64,000 bases of DNA from Halobacillus amylolyticus (GTDB lineage Bacteria; Bacillota; Bacilli; Bacillales; Halobacillaceae). The number at the start of each line of letters is the position of its first letter. The first letter of the stretch is position 1. The notes under the pieces were generated by a model, which worked only from the letters and a program-made list of their open reading frames with translations, was not told where the DNA came from and did no database searches. Positions 29,297 to 38,399 of this stretch are shown piece after piece. Position numbers and translations under genes: made by a program. The stretch spans positions 2,740,001-2,804,000 of the forward strand of contig NZ_CP095075.1 in assembly GCF_022921115.1 (NCBI RefSeq). The letters run 5' to 3'.

Positions 29297-31210
29297 ATGT
29301 GCGGATTTATTGGGATATTACACAATAAAGGCAATCAGGTCAATCAAGAGTATGAGCAAGCATTTAATGCTAATAATAATCTCATTAAACATCGTGGGCC
29401 AGATGATGAAGGCTACTATCACGATGATTATATCTCACTCGGCTTTCGAAGGCTAAGTATTATTGATATCGAGAGCGGCCAACAGCCCTTTCATTTTGAA
29501 AATGAACGCTATTGGATGGTGTTCAACGGCGAGATTTACAACTATGTAGAGCTTCGTGAACAACTGAAAGCGAAAGGCTATACGTTCCAAACAGAGTCAG
29601 ATACGGAAGTGATTGCTGTTCTTTTTCAAGATCAGCAGGAGCAAGCTTTCAGTAAGTTGCGTGGGATGTTTGCTATCCTTATTTGGGACAAGGAAACAAA
29701 GAGCTTATACGGCGCCCGTGATCCATTTGGTATCAAACCTTTTTATTATACGGAAAATGATGATAGCTTAAGCTTCGCATCTGAGAAGAAAAGCCTGGCT
29801 CAAGCAGGCGACAAGGTGGACACAGAAGCTTTGCAGCACTACTTAAGCTACCAATATGTCCCAGAGCCAATGACTCTAACTGAAGGGGTTCATAAGGTGG
29901 AGCCAGGTCATTATTTTATAAAAACACCGGAAGAACCGCTTCATATTGAACGCTATTTCCATGCGACATTCAATCCTGTGCTCACGGATGAAAAGCAAAT
30001 GATCACTCGAATCCAGGATTCACTGATTAATTCGGTAGATGTGCATATGCGGAGTGACGTACCAGTGGGCTCATTCCTCTCTGGAGGGATTGATTCATCA
30101 ATCATCGTTGCGATTGCAAAAGATTTCAATCCAAATATTAAAACGTTCTCTGTAGGTTTTGAACGTGAAGGTTATTCAGAGGTAGATGTGGCAAAAGAAA
30201 CAGCCGATAAGCTTAATGTAACGAACCATTCTTACATCATTACACCAGAAGAATATGTTCAGAAGCTTCCGAAAATCATGTGGCACATGGATGATCCATT
30301 AGCTGACCCAGCTTGTGTACCGCTTTATTTTGTTGCACGAGAAGCCAGAAAGGATGTCACTGTTGTATTATCAGGCGAGGGAGCGGACGAGCTATTCGGC
30401 GGTTATAATATCTACCGTGAGCCCGAGTCATTGAAGGCCTTTAATTCGATACCGCCCGTTGTAAAAAAAGCACTTCAAAAGGTGGCACATATACTTCCTG
30501 AAGGTATGCGCGGCAAGAGTTTTCTGGAACGTGGGACAACACCATTGGAAGACCGCTATATCGGTAATGCGAAGATGTTTGAAGAACCTGAAAAAGAACA
30601 ACTACTCGCTAATTTCAGAAAAGACAGCACCTATCAATCATTGACGAAAAGTTTGTATGAAAATGTTCAGGAGGAGCATCCTGTCCACCAAATGCAGTAC
30701 GTTGATATTCACACATGGCTACGAGGCGATATCTTGTTAAAAGCAGATAAAATGACGATGGCAAATTCCCTTGAGTTACGTGTTCCCTTCCTAGATAAGG
30801 AAGTGTTCAACGCTGCTCGCGGGCTTCCAGTTGATAGCAAAATTGCTGATGGAACAACAAAGTCGATTTTGCGTAAAGCTGCACGTGGTATCGTGCCAGA
30901 CCATGTGCTCGACCGTAAGAAGCTCGGTTTCCCTGTTCCGATTCGTCACTGGCTAAGAAACGAGCTATACGATTGGGCGAAAACACTGATTGCGACTAGT
31001 GACACAGACCATCTCATTCATAAATCTGTCGTCCTTGATTTGCTTGAAGCTCACGTTCAACAAAAGGGTGACTATTCCAGGAAAATATGGACGGTGCTGA
31101 TGTTTATGCTATGGCATCAAATCTATGTGGAAGGTGTCTACTCTTTTGAAGAATTACAGAAAGAGGATGAGACAGAAAGTAAAGTACTCGAACAGCTGGC
31201 GACTGTTTAA
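29297..31210 (+). CDS. asnB: Asparagine synthetase (glutamine-hydrolysing)
   Basis: The 637-residue class II amidotransferase has the catalytic Cys2 (MCGFIGIL), a glutaminase domain (1 to about 205) with RGPDDEG and FNGEIYNY, and an ATP-dependent synthetase domain with SFLSGGIDSSI (about 257-267), SGEGADELFGGY and LRGDILLKADKMTMA. It makes asparagine from aspartate and glutamine. The length is in the range of B. subtilis AsnB/AsnO. A terminator-bearing leader precedes it. Confidence 0.95.
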   Translation: MCGFIGILHNKGNQVNQEYEQAFNANNNLIKHRGPDDEGYYHDDYISLGFRRLSIIDIESGQQPFHFENERYWMVFNGEIYNYVELREQLKAKGYTFQTESDTEVIAVLFQDQQEQAFSKLRGMFAILIWDKETKSLYGARDPFGIKPFYYTENDDSLSFASEKKSLAQAGDKVDTEALQHYLSYQYVPEPMTLTEGVHKVEPGHYFIKTPEEPLHIERYFHATFNPVLTDEKQMITRIQDSLINSVDVHMRSDVPVGSFLSGGIDSSIIVAIAKDFNPNIKTFSVGFEREGYSEVDVAKETADKLNVTNHSYIITPEEYVQKLPKIMWHMDDPLADPACVPLYFVAREARKDVTVVLSGEGADELFGGYNIYREPESLKAFNSIPPVVKKALQKVAHILPEGMRGKSFLERGTTPLEDRYIGNAKMFEEPEKEQLLANFRKDSTYQSLTKSLYENVQEEHPVHQMQYVDIHTWLRGDILLKADKMTMANSLELRVPFLDKEVFNAARGLPVDSKIADGTTKSILRKAARGIVPDHVLDRKKLGFPVPIRHWLRNELYDWAKTLIATSDTDHLIHKSVVLDLLEAHVQQKGDYSRKIWTVLMFMLWHQIYVEGVYSFEELQKEDETESKVLEQLATV

Positions 31211-31303
31211 AAGGGTTTCCGATTTCTCCAAAAAATTAGACGGTCAGCTTAGGCTAATTGAGGCCAAATGCTGCGGTGGATAAAAACGTGATTACCACTA
31301 TAA

Positions 31304-31344
31304 AAGGTCAGCTCCGAAGTCATTCGGGAGCTGGTCTTATTTTA
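31304..31344 (+). terminator. Terminator after asnB
   Basis: AAGGTCAGCTCCGA and TCGGGAGCTGGTCTT flank a 6-nt loop, then ATTTTATTTT. The remaining bases of 31211-31545 show no gene or site I can support. Confidence 0.88.
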
Positions 31345-31545
31345 TTTTCAAGATTTTTTTCAACAACTATAAATTACGCTCCACCATAGCTGAATCCAAA
31401 AAAGTTTTGTAGGTCATTTCAGGAATCTCCATATCAAAAACATTATGGTTAGGAGAGGCCTTGGTAAAAAGAATGACGGTTCTAAAAATGAATAGAGCTC
31501 GTACAAGTAGTAAAGAGTGTATTTAAGAACGGAGGCGCAATAAGG

Positions 31546-32805
31546 ATGAAAAAACGATTTGTGCTATGGACTGTTATTCTTTTCCCTATCTATGCCTATC
31601 TCGTCTACCTTTATTTGTTCCATTGGACGGGTACGGGGGTACCCGCATCCTATCAAGGTACAGCAGCGGACCCTGCCACCTTTATGACGGCTAAGGAACT
31701 AGAACTAAGCCAGGATTTTTCAAGGTATAAGGACTTCCTGTTTTTTGTCGGACTGCCTTTAGAAGGACTGATCTATTTAGGTGTACTTATATTCGGAGTG
31801 TCCCCGATTTTCAAACAATTTGGAGAAAGGTTATCGCGATTTTCCTTTGTCAAAATTCCAATCTATGTATTGCTGTTATCTGCTTTTACCTGGATTCTTA
31901 CGTTTCCGATTTATTACGCTGAACGTATGCTTTCTGTCGCTTACGGCATCTCGACGCAAAGCTTCTCAAGTTGGATGCGGGACGAATTGTTAGGCTTTTG
32001 GATTGGCGTCCTTATTATGTCCGTGCTCATTACTGTTTTATACTGGCTCATGAAGCGTTTCACCAAGCGATGGTGGCTGTACGCCTGGATACTGCTTATC
32101 CCATTTCTCATCTTCATGATGTACATTCAACCAGTTGTGATCGACCCACTATACAACGATTTCTCTGAACTAGACGACCCCGTATTACAAGAAAAGATTC
32201 TCAACATGGCTGATGAAGCAGATATTCCCGCAGAACGTGTGTATGAAGTGGACATGTCCGAAAAAACGAATGCAATGAACGCCTATGTAAACGGGATCGG
32301 CTCAAACCTGCGCATTGTCTTATGGGATACAACTTTAAATCATCTCAAGGACAGGGAAGTCCTGTTCATTATGGCACACGAAATTGGCCACTATGTGATG
32401 AACCACCTCTACTATAATCTAGCAGGTGTCATCATTTCCAGCCTTGTCGGCTTATACCTCGCCTACCGGTTGCTTCACATGGTCATCCGTAAATGGGGAT
32501 CAAGCTGGGGAGTAAAAAATGTTGCCGACATTTCCTCATTACCCGCCCTATTTATTATCCTTTCCTTGCTTTCCTTTGCAGCGAGTCCAATTGAACTAGC
32601 GATCTCGCGCGATGCTGAAAAAGCAGCGGATATGTACGCTATCGAAATGACAGAAGATAAGGAAGCAGCAGTTGGTGCTTTTCAGGAATTGACAGTCAAT
32701 GGGCTAACTGATGTCAACCCACCGGCGCTAGTAAAATTTTTCAGGTATGGTCACCCAACGATGATGGAGCGGATTTTGATGCTAAAAGAGCATGGGAAGG
32801 AGTAA
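31546..32805 (+). CDS. Ste24/M48-family membrane zinc metalloprotease
   Basis: The 419-residue protein has about seven membrane segments, the zinc motif HEIGHYVMNH (about 279-288) and a downstream third-ligand region SRDAEKAADMYAIEM. Residues EKTNAMNAYVNGIG before the active site are typical of Ste24/CAAX-protease-like M48A enzymes such as YhfN. It probably takes part in membrane-protein quality control. RBS is GGAGG, start ATG. Confidence 0.9.
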   Translation: MKKRFVLWTVILFPIYAYLVYLYLFHWTGTGVPASYQGTAADPATFMTAKELELSQDFSRYKDFLFFVGLPLEGLIYLGVLIFGVSPIFKQFGERLSRFSFVKIPIYVLLLSAFTWILTFPIYYAERMLSVAYGISTQSFSSWMRDELLGFWIGVLIMSVLITVLYWLMKRFTKRWWLYAWILLIPFLIFMMYIQPVVIDPLYNDFSELDDPVLQEKILNMADEADIPAERVYEVDMSEKTNAMNAYVNGIGSNLRIVLWDTTLNHLKDREVLFIMAHEIGHYVMNHLYYNLAGVIISSLVGLYLAYRLLHMVIRKWGSSWGVKNVADISSLPALFIILSLLSFAASPIELAISRDAEKAADMYAIEMTEDKEAAVGAFQELTVNGLTDVNPPALVKFFRYGHPTMMERILMLKEHGKE

Positions 32806-32835
32806 TCCATGATGGTGAGGGATTTCTACTACAGG

Positions 32836-32960
32836 GATTGATCCCTAACGCAATAGGATTGTTCCCTGTCTGGACTGATTGTTCTTTAACATCAAGGGAT
32901 TGTTCCCTATCTCAGCATGATTGTTCCCTAACACCAAAAGATTGTTCTTTATCCTAAATA
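32836..32960. repeat. Six tandem 21-bp degenerate repeats (GATTGTTCCCTAAC...)
   Basis: GATTG recurs at 32836, 32857, 32877, 32898, 32919 and 32940, with periods of 20 or 21 bp. The best unit is GATTGTTCCCTAACACCAAA plus one base. Several units contain a small palindrome (AGGGA...TCCCT). No ORF runs through, and there is no spacer-repeat pattern of a CRISPR array. It sits between the M48 gene and rlmH. Confidence 0.75.
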
Positions 32961-33023
32961 ATGAGCAGATTTCGAATGACACATGATACACTTAGAGCAA
33001 ACATTATACACGGAGGACGACAC

Positions 33024-33503
33024 ATGAAAATCACCATCATTACCGTTGGAAAATTAAAAGAAAAATACTTGAAACAAGGCATTGAAGAATACACAAAACG
33101 TCTCTCCCCCTACGCCAAAGTCGAGGTTATCGAAGTACCTGATGAAAAAGCACCCGAAAACTTAAGTGAAGCCCAAATCCTTGAAGTGAAGCAAAAAGAA
33201 GGAGAACGGATCCTCTCCAAGATTGGCCACGACACCCATGTCATTACGCTTGAAATCAACGGTCAGCAGCTAACATCAGAGAAACTTGCCAAAAAAATCG
33301 ACGGCCTTGCTACGTATGGACAGAGCAAGGTCGCTTTTGTCATTGGTGGATCGTTAGGTTTGAGTGATGAAGTTATGGAAAGAAGTGACTTCGGGTTGTC
33401 TTTTTCAAAAATGACGTTCCCTCACCAGTTGATGCGCTTGGTGTTAGTGGAGCAAGTTTACCGCGCCTTTAAGATTAACCGGGGTGAACCGTATCACAAG
33501 TGA
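33024..33503 (+). CDS. rlmH: 23S rRNA (pseudouridine-1915-N3) methyltransferase
   Basis: The 159-residue SPOUT methyltransferase starts [20 protein letters not shown] and ends with the invariant [23 protein letters not shown] is the SAM-binding knot. It methylates the pseudouridine in helix 69 of the ribosome. The ATG at 33024 has GGAGG before it; a longer in-frame start has none. The 3-prime end is the classical attachment site of SCC elements in staphylococci (orfX), and a decayed second copy of this end lies at 35027-35074. Confidence 0.97.
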   Translation: MKITIITVGKLKEKYLKQGIEEYTKRLSPYAKVEVIEVPDEKAPENLSEAQILEVKQKEGERILSKIGHDTHVITLEINGQQLTSEKLAKKIDGLATYGQSKVAFVIGGSLGLSDEVMERSDFGLSFSKMTFPHQLMRLVLVEQVYRAFKINRGEPYHK

Positions 33504-33625
33504 TGGTAAAACAAAAAATAGAGGTAGCTTTAAGTGAAAAGCGGTTAAAGAAGCGATGGCATCCCCGCCCCTTTTTTCCAAAGATCATTGAAGCACCAGC
33601 TTTATTGCCTCCTTTCCTTTCATTT

Positions 33626-33673
33626 ATAAAAAAGAGATGAGAGAAGAGCACGAACGGCTCTCTCTCATCTCCT
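33626..33673 (-). terminator. Terminator after the dus gene
   Basis: Read on the - strand, GAGATGAGAGAGAGC and GCTCTTCTCTCATCTC form a long stem followed by TTTTTTAT. Confidence 0.88.
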
Positions 33674-33722
33674 GTAAAAATCAAAGAATGATTCGGTTCA
33701 AACGAAACGGGCTTTACTTTAC

Positions 33723-34721
33723 TTAAAAAACAGAAAAACCTTGCTGTTCTTTCAATCCATCTTTCTCTGTAAATTGATCAAGCAGGGCACGGACTTCATC
33801 GGTGGATTCTGTGCTCATCAGTCTATTCCTCAACTCACTCGCTCCTCTGAATCCGCGGACGTAAATCTTAAAGAAGCGGCGAAGCGGTTTGAAGAGGCGT
33901 GGTTCTAGTTCTTCGGAATACTTATCATGAAGATCGAGCTGCAGGCGAAGGAGGTCGAGCAGTTCTTCGCTGGTATGCTCTTTCTTCTCTGTTTCGAAAG
34001 CGAACGGGTTATGGAAGATCCCTCGTCCGATCATCACTCCATCTACGCCATATTTTTCTACGAGTTCAAGTCCCTTCTGACGGTCAGGAATATCCCCGTT
34101 GATCGTCAGAAGCGTATCAGGGGCCACTTCGTCACGAAGTTTCTTGATCTCCGGAATCAGTTCCCAGTGAGCATCGACATTACTCATTTCCTTTTTCGTA
34201 CGGAGGTGGACGGAAAGGTTGACAATATCCTGTTCCAGGAGGTGCTTCAACCAGTGGCGCCACTCTTCCACTTCCGTATAACCGAGACGGGTCTTCACAC
34301 TTACGGGCAGTCCTCCCGCTTTGGCTGCCTGGATGATTTCAGCTGCAACATCCGGACGACGGATGAGTCCACATCCTTTCCCTTTCGTTGCGATATTAAG
34401 AGCAGGACAGCCCATATTGATATCGACTCCTCGATAACCCATTTCTGCCATACCGATACTCATTTCACGGAAGTATTCGGGCTTGTCTCCCCAGATATGG
34501 GCAACAATTGGCTGTTCATCTTCCGTAAACGTCAGACGCCCTCGCACGCTGTCTTTTCCTTTCGGATGGCAGTAGCTTTCCGTATTCGTAAACTCTGTAA
34601 AAAACACGTCAGGCCTCGCTGCTTCACTAACGACATGACGAAAAACGACATCCGTCACGGCTTCCATTGGTGCCAGAACAAAAAACGGCCGCGGCAATTC
34701 ATGCCAAAAGTTATCTTTCAT
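33723..34721 (-). CDS. dus: tRNA-dihydrouridine synthase
   Basis: The product of about 333 residues is an FMN-dependent TIM-barrel enzyme that reduces uridine in tRNA D-loops. The sequence shows the flavin-site opening [16 protein letters not shown], the catalytic-Cys motif [25 protein letters not shown], the His of LSVHLRTK and [13 protein letters not shown]. The ATG at 34721 gives the family-like N-terminus; an in-frame ATG 42 bases upstream is the alternative, and neither ribosome binding site is good. It lies inside a scarred region next to rlmH, so it could be foreign cargo or native. Confidence 0.9.
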   Translation of the reverse strand: MKDNFWHELPRPFFVLAPMEAVTDVVFRHVVSEAARPDVFFTEFTNTESYCHPKGKDSVRGRLTFTEDEQPIVAHIWGDKPEYFREMSIGMAEMGYRGVDINMGCPALNIATKGKGCGLIRRPDVAAEIIQAAKAGGLPVSVKTRLGYTEVEEWRHWLKHLLEQDIVNLSVHLRTKKEMSNVDAHWELIPEIKKLRDEVAPDTLLTINGDIPDRQKGLELVEKYGVDGVMIGRGIFHNPFAFETEKKEHTSEELLDLLRLQLDLHDKYSEELEPRLFKPLRRFFKIYVRGFRGASELRNRLMSTESTDEVRALLDQFTEKDGLKEQQGFSVF

Positions 34722-34763
34722 AGTATATCTGAACCCTTTCCTTAAGGGGAAACATGTCCCCAA

Positions 34764-35026
34764 AATTAAAAAGTGAAGATGTTTCTGTCCTATTCATTAC
34801 TAGTTATGCTGAATTTCAATCAATACATACTTTAATAGTATCGAACGAAAAGTGCAAGGGAACAAGCCGTCTTGTTTTGGCGAAGTCCTCCTGGAAACGA
34901 ATCCTGTATCCAATATATTGTGGACAGGCGATCAGCATGAACATATGGAAAATGGGTGGTTCAATGTGAATGCCTGCTATGAACCAGTACATGTGATGAA
35001 AAAATTGCTCTGCTAGGAGGTTCTAG
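34764..35026. other. Non-coding or relic sequence between dus and the rlmH remnant
   Basis: No intact gene is visible. A + frame ending at 35016 reads as plausible protein for about 37 codons (segments WTGDQHEHMENGWFNV and ACYEPVHVMKK) but lacks a start, so it may be the tail of a lost gene. I do not recognise it. Confidence 0.35.
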
Positions 35027-35074
35027 GTGTATCTGGCGTTTAAGATTATTCGGAATGAACCGTACCACAAATAG
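35027..35074 (+). pseudogene. Remnant of a second rlmH 3-prime end
   Basis: The 48 bases encode VYLAFKIIRNEPYHK and a stop. Twelve of 15 residues equal the end of the intact RlmH ([15 protein letters not shown]), and 35 of 48 bases match. The last bases GAACCGTACCACAAATAG correspond to the SCC attachment core at the rlmH terminus. Traces of similarity seem to continue for a few codons upstream with indels. This may be an att-site duplication or the relic of a second rlmH copy carried by an element. Confidence 0.8.
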
Positions 35075-35294
35075 AGGCAAAAAAGTTGAAGATAAGGTGG
35101 TATTTTATCTTTTGAATCAAAATTTGAAGGGGAACTTTCCTTTGAATAATCTGATTCAAGATACAGGATGTGGATAAGTATAAATGTCTTGGACAGATTT
35201 ACTTCGGAAAAGTCAAAATCGAGTTCTATTTTATCCATAGTTCGAGAACGACCGTTCGAATGTTTGATGGATATCTTATTTAGCAAAAGCTAAA

Positions 35295-35470
35295 AAAGCT
35301 GCTTTTTCTTTTGTTCTAAGTCATTCTTCGACTTAGCTAACTTCTGTAACCGTTCCTGTAATATGGACACAGGGAAGAGGTTTTGCTCAAATGCTTCCAT
35401 ATATTTTTCTTGCACGGTATTAACTTCTTTAAGCTCTACTTCAATCTTCTTTAACTGCTCTTTTTAGATT
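35295..35470 (-). pseudogene. Fragment of a large serine recombinase, coiled-coil region
   Basis: A - strand frame between stops encodes about 55 residues, with KEQLKKIEVELKEVNTVQEK, YMEAFEQNLFPVSILQERL and AKSKNDLEQKKKQL. This pattern (helix, short FP-turn, helix) is typical of the C-terminal coiled coil of large serine recombinases such as Ccr proteins. No catalytic domain is attached. Assignment is by pattern only. Confidence 0.55.
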
Positions 35471-35711
35471 CACATTTGATTGAATCGTGTCTTTATTAAT
35501 ATTTTCAATGGTTTGACTAAAGCCAGTTGAATCGTTTAAGAATTCTGTTATACGATTAATGAAAGGGTCAAATGCACAGTCCTCTTTTCAATTAAAAATA
35601 GACTTTGGCAATGCTGATTCAAAAGATCAAAAGAGTCGCTTAAAACAGAAATAAGTATAAACTTATCTTCTCCTGCAAGTGTGTTTATATCAAACTGGAG
35701 GATATGGTTAG

Positions 35712-36002
35712 ATGTCAAAATCTCGTGTTCCAAAAATCACATATTCACAGGACCTTTCTGCAGAATCAGCTGTTTGGATACAAAAGCTTGTTACCAAATT
35801 GCTAATAATATTGAAGAAGGAACTGGTTGTCGCTTATTCACGAGTTAGTTCAAGCTCGCAAAATCTTCGGGAACAACTTGCCGTATTAAAGTCGAGAGAT
35901 ATTAATAAAGATGAGGTTCTATTCCTCGAAGATTACAGTGTTTCTGCAACGAAAAATGATGCAAGCAATCGTCAGCCTATAACAAGTTGCAAAAGTTGGT
36001 GA
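35712..36002 (+). pseudogene. Broken serine recombinase/resolvase N-terminal domain
   Basis: The frame contains VVAYSRVSSSSQNLREQLAV with the catalytic Ser of the resolvase family and LFLEDYSVSATKNDASNRQP. It then breaks: the expected continuation LQKLVREDKVATLIL is present in another frame (about 35984-36030). So one or more frameshifts ended the gene. About 35 unrelated residues precede the domain. It lies on the opposite strand to the coiled-coil fragment and is therefore a second recombinase or an inverted piece. Confidence 0.65.
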
Positions 36003-36308
36003 GAGAGGACAAGGTAGCTACACTCATCCTCTAGGTGTTTATAAAGGTCTCTGTTGGTAATTCTGTAACATTTAGATACTGTTGCATTCAGGAAAACGAC
36101 TTATTTTTACTCCTTTTTATTCAAGTGTATGTTAAACATTTATAATGAATAGGGTAATTATACCAATTTGTATAAGAAAAATTAATAAGAACCGTGTTAT
36201 TCACACCCTGTTCAAAGTAATAATTTTGTAATCGTATATAAATAATTTATTTGATCAAACAAGTAACATACCTAACTGATTTTTGTCTATTATTCTTATA
36301 AAAAAATG

Positions 36309-36338
36309 TTGATATATTAAGCGCTTTCGTGCTATTCT
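36309..36338 (+). promoter_or_regulatory. Promoter of the MFS transporter gene
   Basis: TTGATA (36309-36314) and TATTCT (36333-36338) are 18 bp apart. The transcript would begin with a leader of about 220 nt. The 36003-36308 stretch upstream is AT-rich and shows no gene. Confidence 0.5.
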
Positions 36339-36365
36339 TTTAAAGAGTTCAAAAAAATTTAACAA

Positions 36366-36533
36366 ATTTGACGCGAGATAGCGTTCCTGTCGCCGGTCAA
36401 ATTTATTGAAAAAGCTATTAAAGAGATTTTAACTGTTGGGTCGATAGTAGCGAACCCTGCTATTTACTAACCGTTAATCTTTCCATAAAGAATACTGCAG
36501 CTGTATTCTTTTGGAGGGGTTAACGGTTTTTAT
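36366..36533 (+). ncRNA. Structured leader with motif GTAGCGAACCCTGCTA and terminator, copy A
   Basis: A TTTGAC/GTCAAA hairpin (from 36368) precedes the 16-nt motif at 36447-36462, in which TAGC and GCTA can pair. GGGT at 36438-36441 could pair with ACCC in that loop, giving a pseudoknot. A large terminator follows (AACCGTTAA at 36469, TTAACGGTT at 36520, then T-run) just before the MFS gene. Nearly the same motif plus terminator precedes the molybdopterin oxidoreductase (copy B). A riboswitch or attenuator is inferred; I match it to no known class. Confidence 0.5.
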
Positions 36534-36566
36534 TTTGTAAAAGACATTTAAAAGGATGATGTAGGA

Positions 36567-37840
36567 ATGGTGAAAAAAGTGAAAAACAGGTGGCTAATTG
36601 CAGCTTCCGCTGTAGGGATACATCTTTCAATAGGCTCTGTTTATGCATGGAGTAACTTTACAGCTCCCTTAATTGAACAATTTGGTTGGACAGCAAAACA
36701 AGTTCAATTGACATTTAGTTTAGCCATTTTATTCTTAGGGCTATCCGCAGCTTTTCTTGGGCACTTTGTTGAAAAATATGGCCCCAGGAAATCGGGGTTA
36801 TTAGCTGCGGCATTTTTTGGGGTAGGTATATTTGGATCCGGGTTGGCTGTAAATTTAGGTTCGCTGCCTCTATTATATATTTTTTATGGAGTATTAGGGG
36901 GAATCGGGTTAGGGCTAGGCTACATTGCTCCTGTTTCTACCCTGGTGAAGTGGTTTCCGGATCGCCGAGGGTTAGCCACTGGCTTAGCGATCATGGGGTT
37001 TGGTTTTGCCGCTGCGATCAGTAGTCCAGTTATGGATTCATTAATCAAATCCGTCGGCACGGCTAATACATTTTACATTTTAGGAATTGCTTATTTTATT
37101 GTGATGGTGGCCTCATCCGTTTATTTGGAAAAACCCCTGTGGACTGGGCGCCAGCAGGCTTTAAAGAAAAAAAAGCATCGGGTAGATCCAAGGTTAAGCA
37201 AGATTTATCTCAATTAAAAGCAAACGAAGCAATCAAAACATCAAGGTTTTACTATTTATGGTTGATGCTGTTTATTAATGTGACGTGTGGGATTGCCATT
37301 TTATCAGCGGCAAAACCTCTAGCTCAAGAGAGTATTGGTTTAACAACTACTGAAGCAGCAGCGTTAGTCGGTGTACTAGGAATCTTTAATGGCCTAGGGA
37401 GAATTGGCTGGGCCACCGTTTCCGACTATATAGGTAGAACGAATACATACACAACGTTCTTTGTTGTTCAAATCGTATTATTCGCGTTATTGCCCCATAC
37501 ATCGATGGCCATATTGTTCCAAGTGATGCTTGCAATTGTTTACACGTGCTATGGCGGAGGGTTTTCGGCCCTCCCAGCTTACATTGGCGACTTATTTGGT
37601 ACAAAACAGCTTGGTGCCATTCACGGTTACATTTTAACAGCATGGGCAGCAGCTGGTTTAGCAGGTCCCATGTTCGCAGCGTGGATGAAAGATACAACAG
37701 GAAGCTATTCAGCAAGCTTAACGTTCTTTGCAGGATTATTTGTCATTGCCTTAATCGTTTCTTTAGTTATTCGCAAAGATATAAATAAATTGCGGGCCCT
37801 AAATGCTGGACAGAGTAAAAGTAAATCTGCAGCTAGCTAA
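36567..37840 (+). pseudogene. Oxalate/formate-antiporter-like MFS transporter, frameshifted
   Basis: Two overlapping frames together encode one 12-helix MFS protein of about 424 residues of the OFA family ([34 protein letters not shown], then FINVTCGIAILSAAKPLAQE). The first frame loses register in the C-run 37134-37137 (four C; five would restore [14 protein letters not shown]). Either the gene is inactive or one base is missing from the sequence. OFA proteins exchange oxalate and formate or import small carboxylates; the adjacent formate-type oxidoreductase supports formate or a related acid. Confidence 0.85.
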
Positions 37841-37911
37841 CATTTCATTATGACGGCGGAATTGTGGTAAAGTATAAACATGTTATAACTGTTTTTTTAC
37901 AGGAGGACACC

Positions 37912-38271
37912 ATGAATAAGTACGAAGCAGAATTCAGTAACCTTGTTCGCTCTTTCAGAAAAAAGCATATGGGAAAAGGACCAAGCAAAATCACAACAAC
38001 ATTTTGTAAAAACTGGGCGATTTGCGAGATGGAGGGAAATCTATCACCAGTTGAGAAGTTCATCGCGAGTGCCGATGACGGAAAACAACTGCTCCGGGCT
38101 GCACGCACAGAAATGGTGAAAGAAATGTATAGAAAGAATCCTCCTGTTGAGATGGAAGAGTTTCTAGGATGTAAGTATGTTGATTTGTTTGTTGACATTG
38201 ATATTCATCGTGATTTCGGAATGTCAATCTTCATTTTTGATGAAAATGTGGAAGAAAAATATTCTAAATAA
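37912..38271 (+). CDS. DUF2294 domain protein
   Basis: The 119-residue protein begins MNKYEAEFSNLVRSFRKKHMGKGP and carries a Cys-containing segment TFCKNWAICEMEGNLSPVEK. It matches DUF2294, small proteins of unknown function often found near formate dehydrogenase-like or cation-transport genes in Bacilli. The chosen ATG has AGGAGG 8 bases upstream; a longer in-frame ATG does not. It lies between the MFS gene and the oxidoreductase; a role in their use or regulation is only suggested by context. Confidence 0.8.
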   Translation: MNKYEAEFSNLVRSFRKKHMGKGPSKITTTFCKNWAICEMEGNLSPVEKFIASADDGKQLLRAARTEMVKEMYRKNPPVEMEEFLGCKYVDLFVDIDIHRDFGMSIFIFDENVEEKYSK

Positions 38272-38279
38272 CAGGTTTG

Positions 38280-38357
38280 GCACTTGGTAGCGACCCTGCT
38301 AAAGACTTAACCACCGTAGTATTTTTACCTAGTAAAAGTATGTACGGTGGTTTTTTA
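38280..38357 (+). ncRNA. Structured leader with motif GTAGCGACCCTGCTA and terminator, copy B
   Basis: The motif at 38287-38301 matches copy A in all but one deleted base. It is followed after 7 bases by a terminator (AACCACCGTA at 38309, TACGGTGGTT at 38343, then TTTTTT), and the oxidoreductase starts 43 bases later. The terminator could instead end the DUF2294 gene, but the conserved motif before it argues for control of the downstream gene. Confidence 0.5.
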
Positions 38358-38399
38358 TTTGAACAATCAAGTGGTCAATTTTACAAGGAGTGAGTGAAA

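Noticed and set aside
32836..32960. CRISPR array
   Set aside because: Repeats abut with a 21-bp period and have no unique spacers; no cas genes are present.
33926..34745. A 272-codon + strand frame opposite dus
   Set aside because: It is the mirror of a well-supported dus gene, and its translation has no family features or ribosome binding site.
36366..36533. ZTP, Moco or fluoride riboswitch in the leader of the MFS gene
   Set aside because: The conserved motifs I know for these classes are not present.
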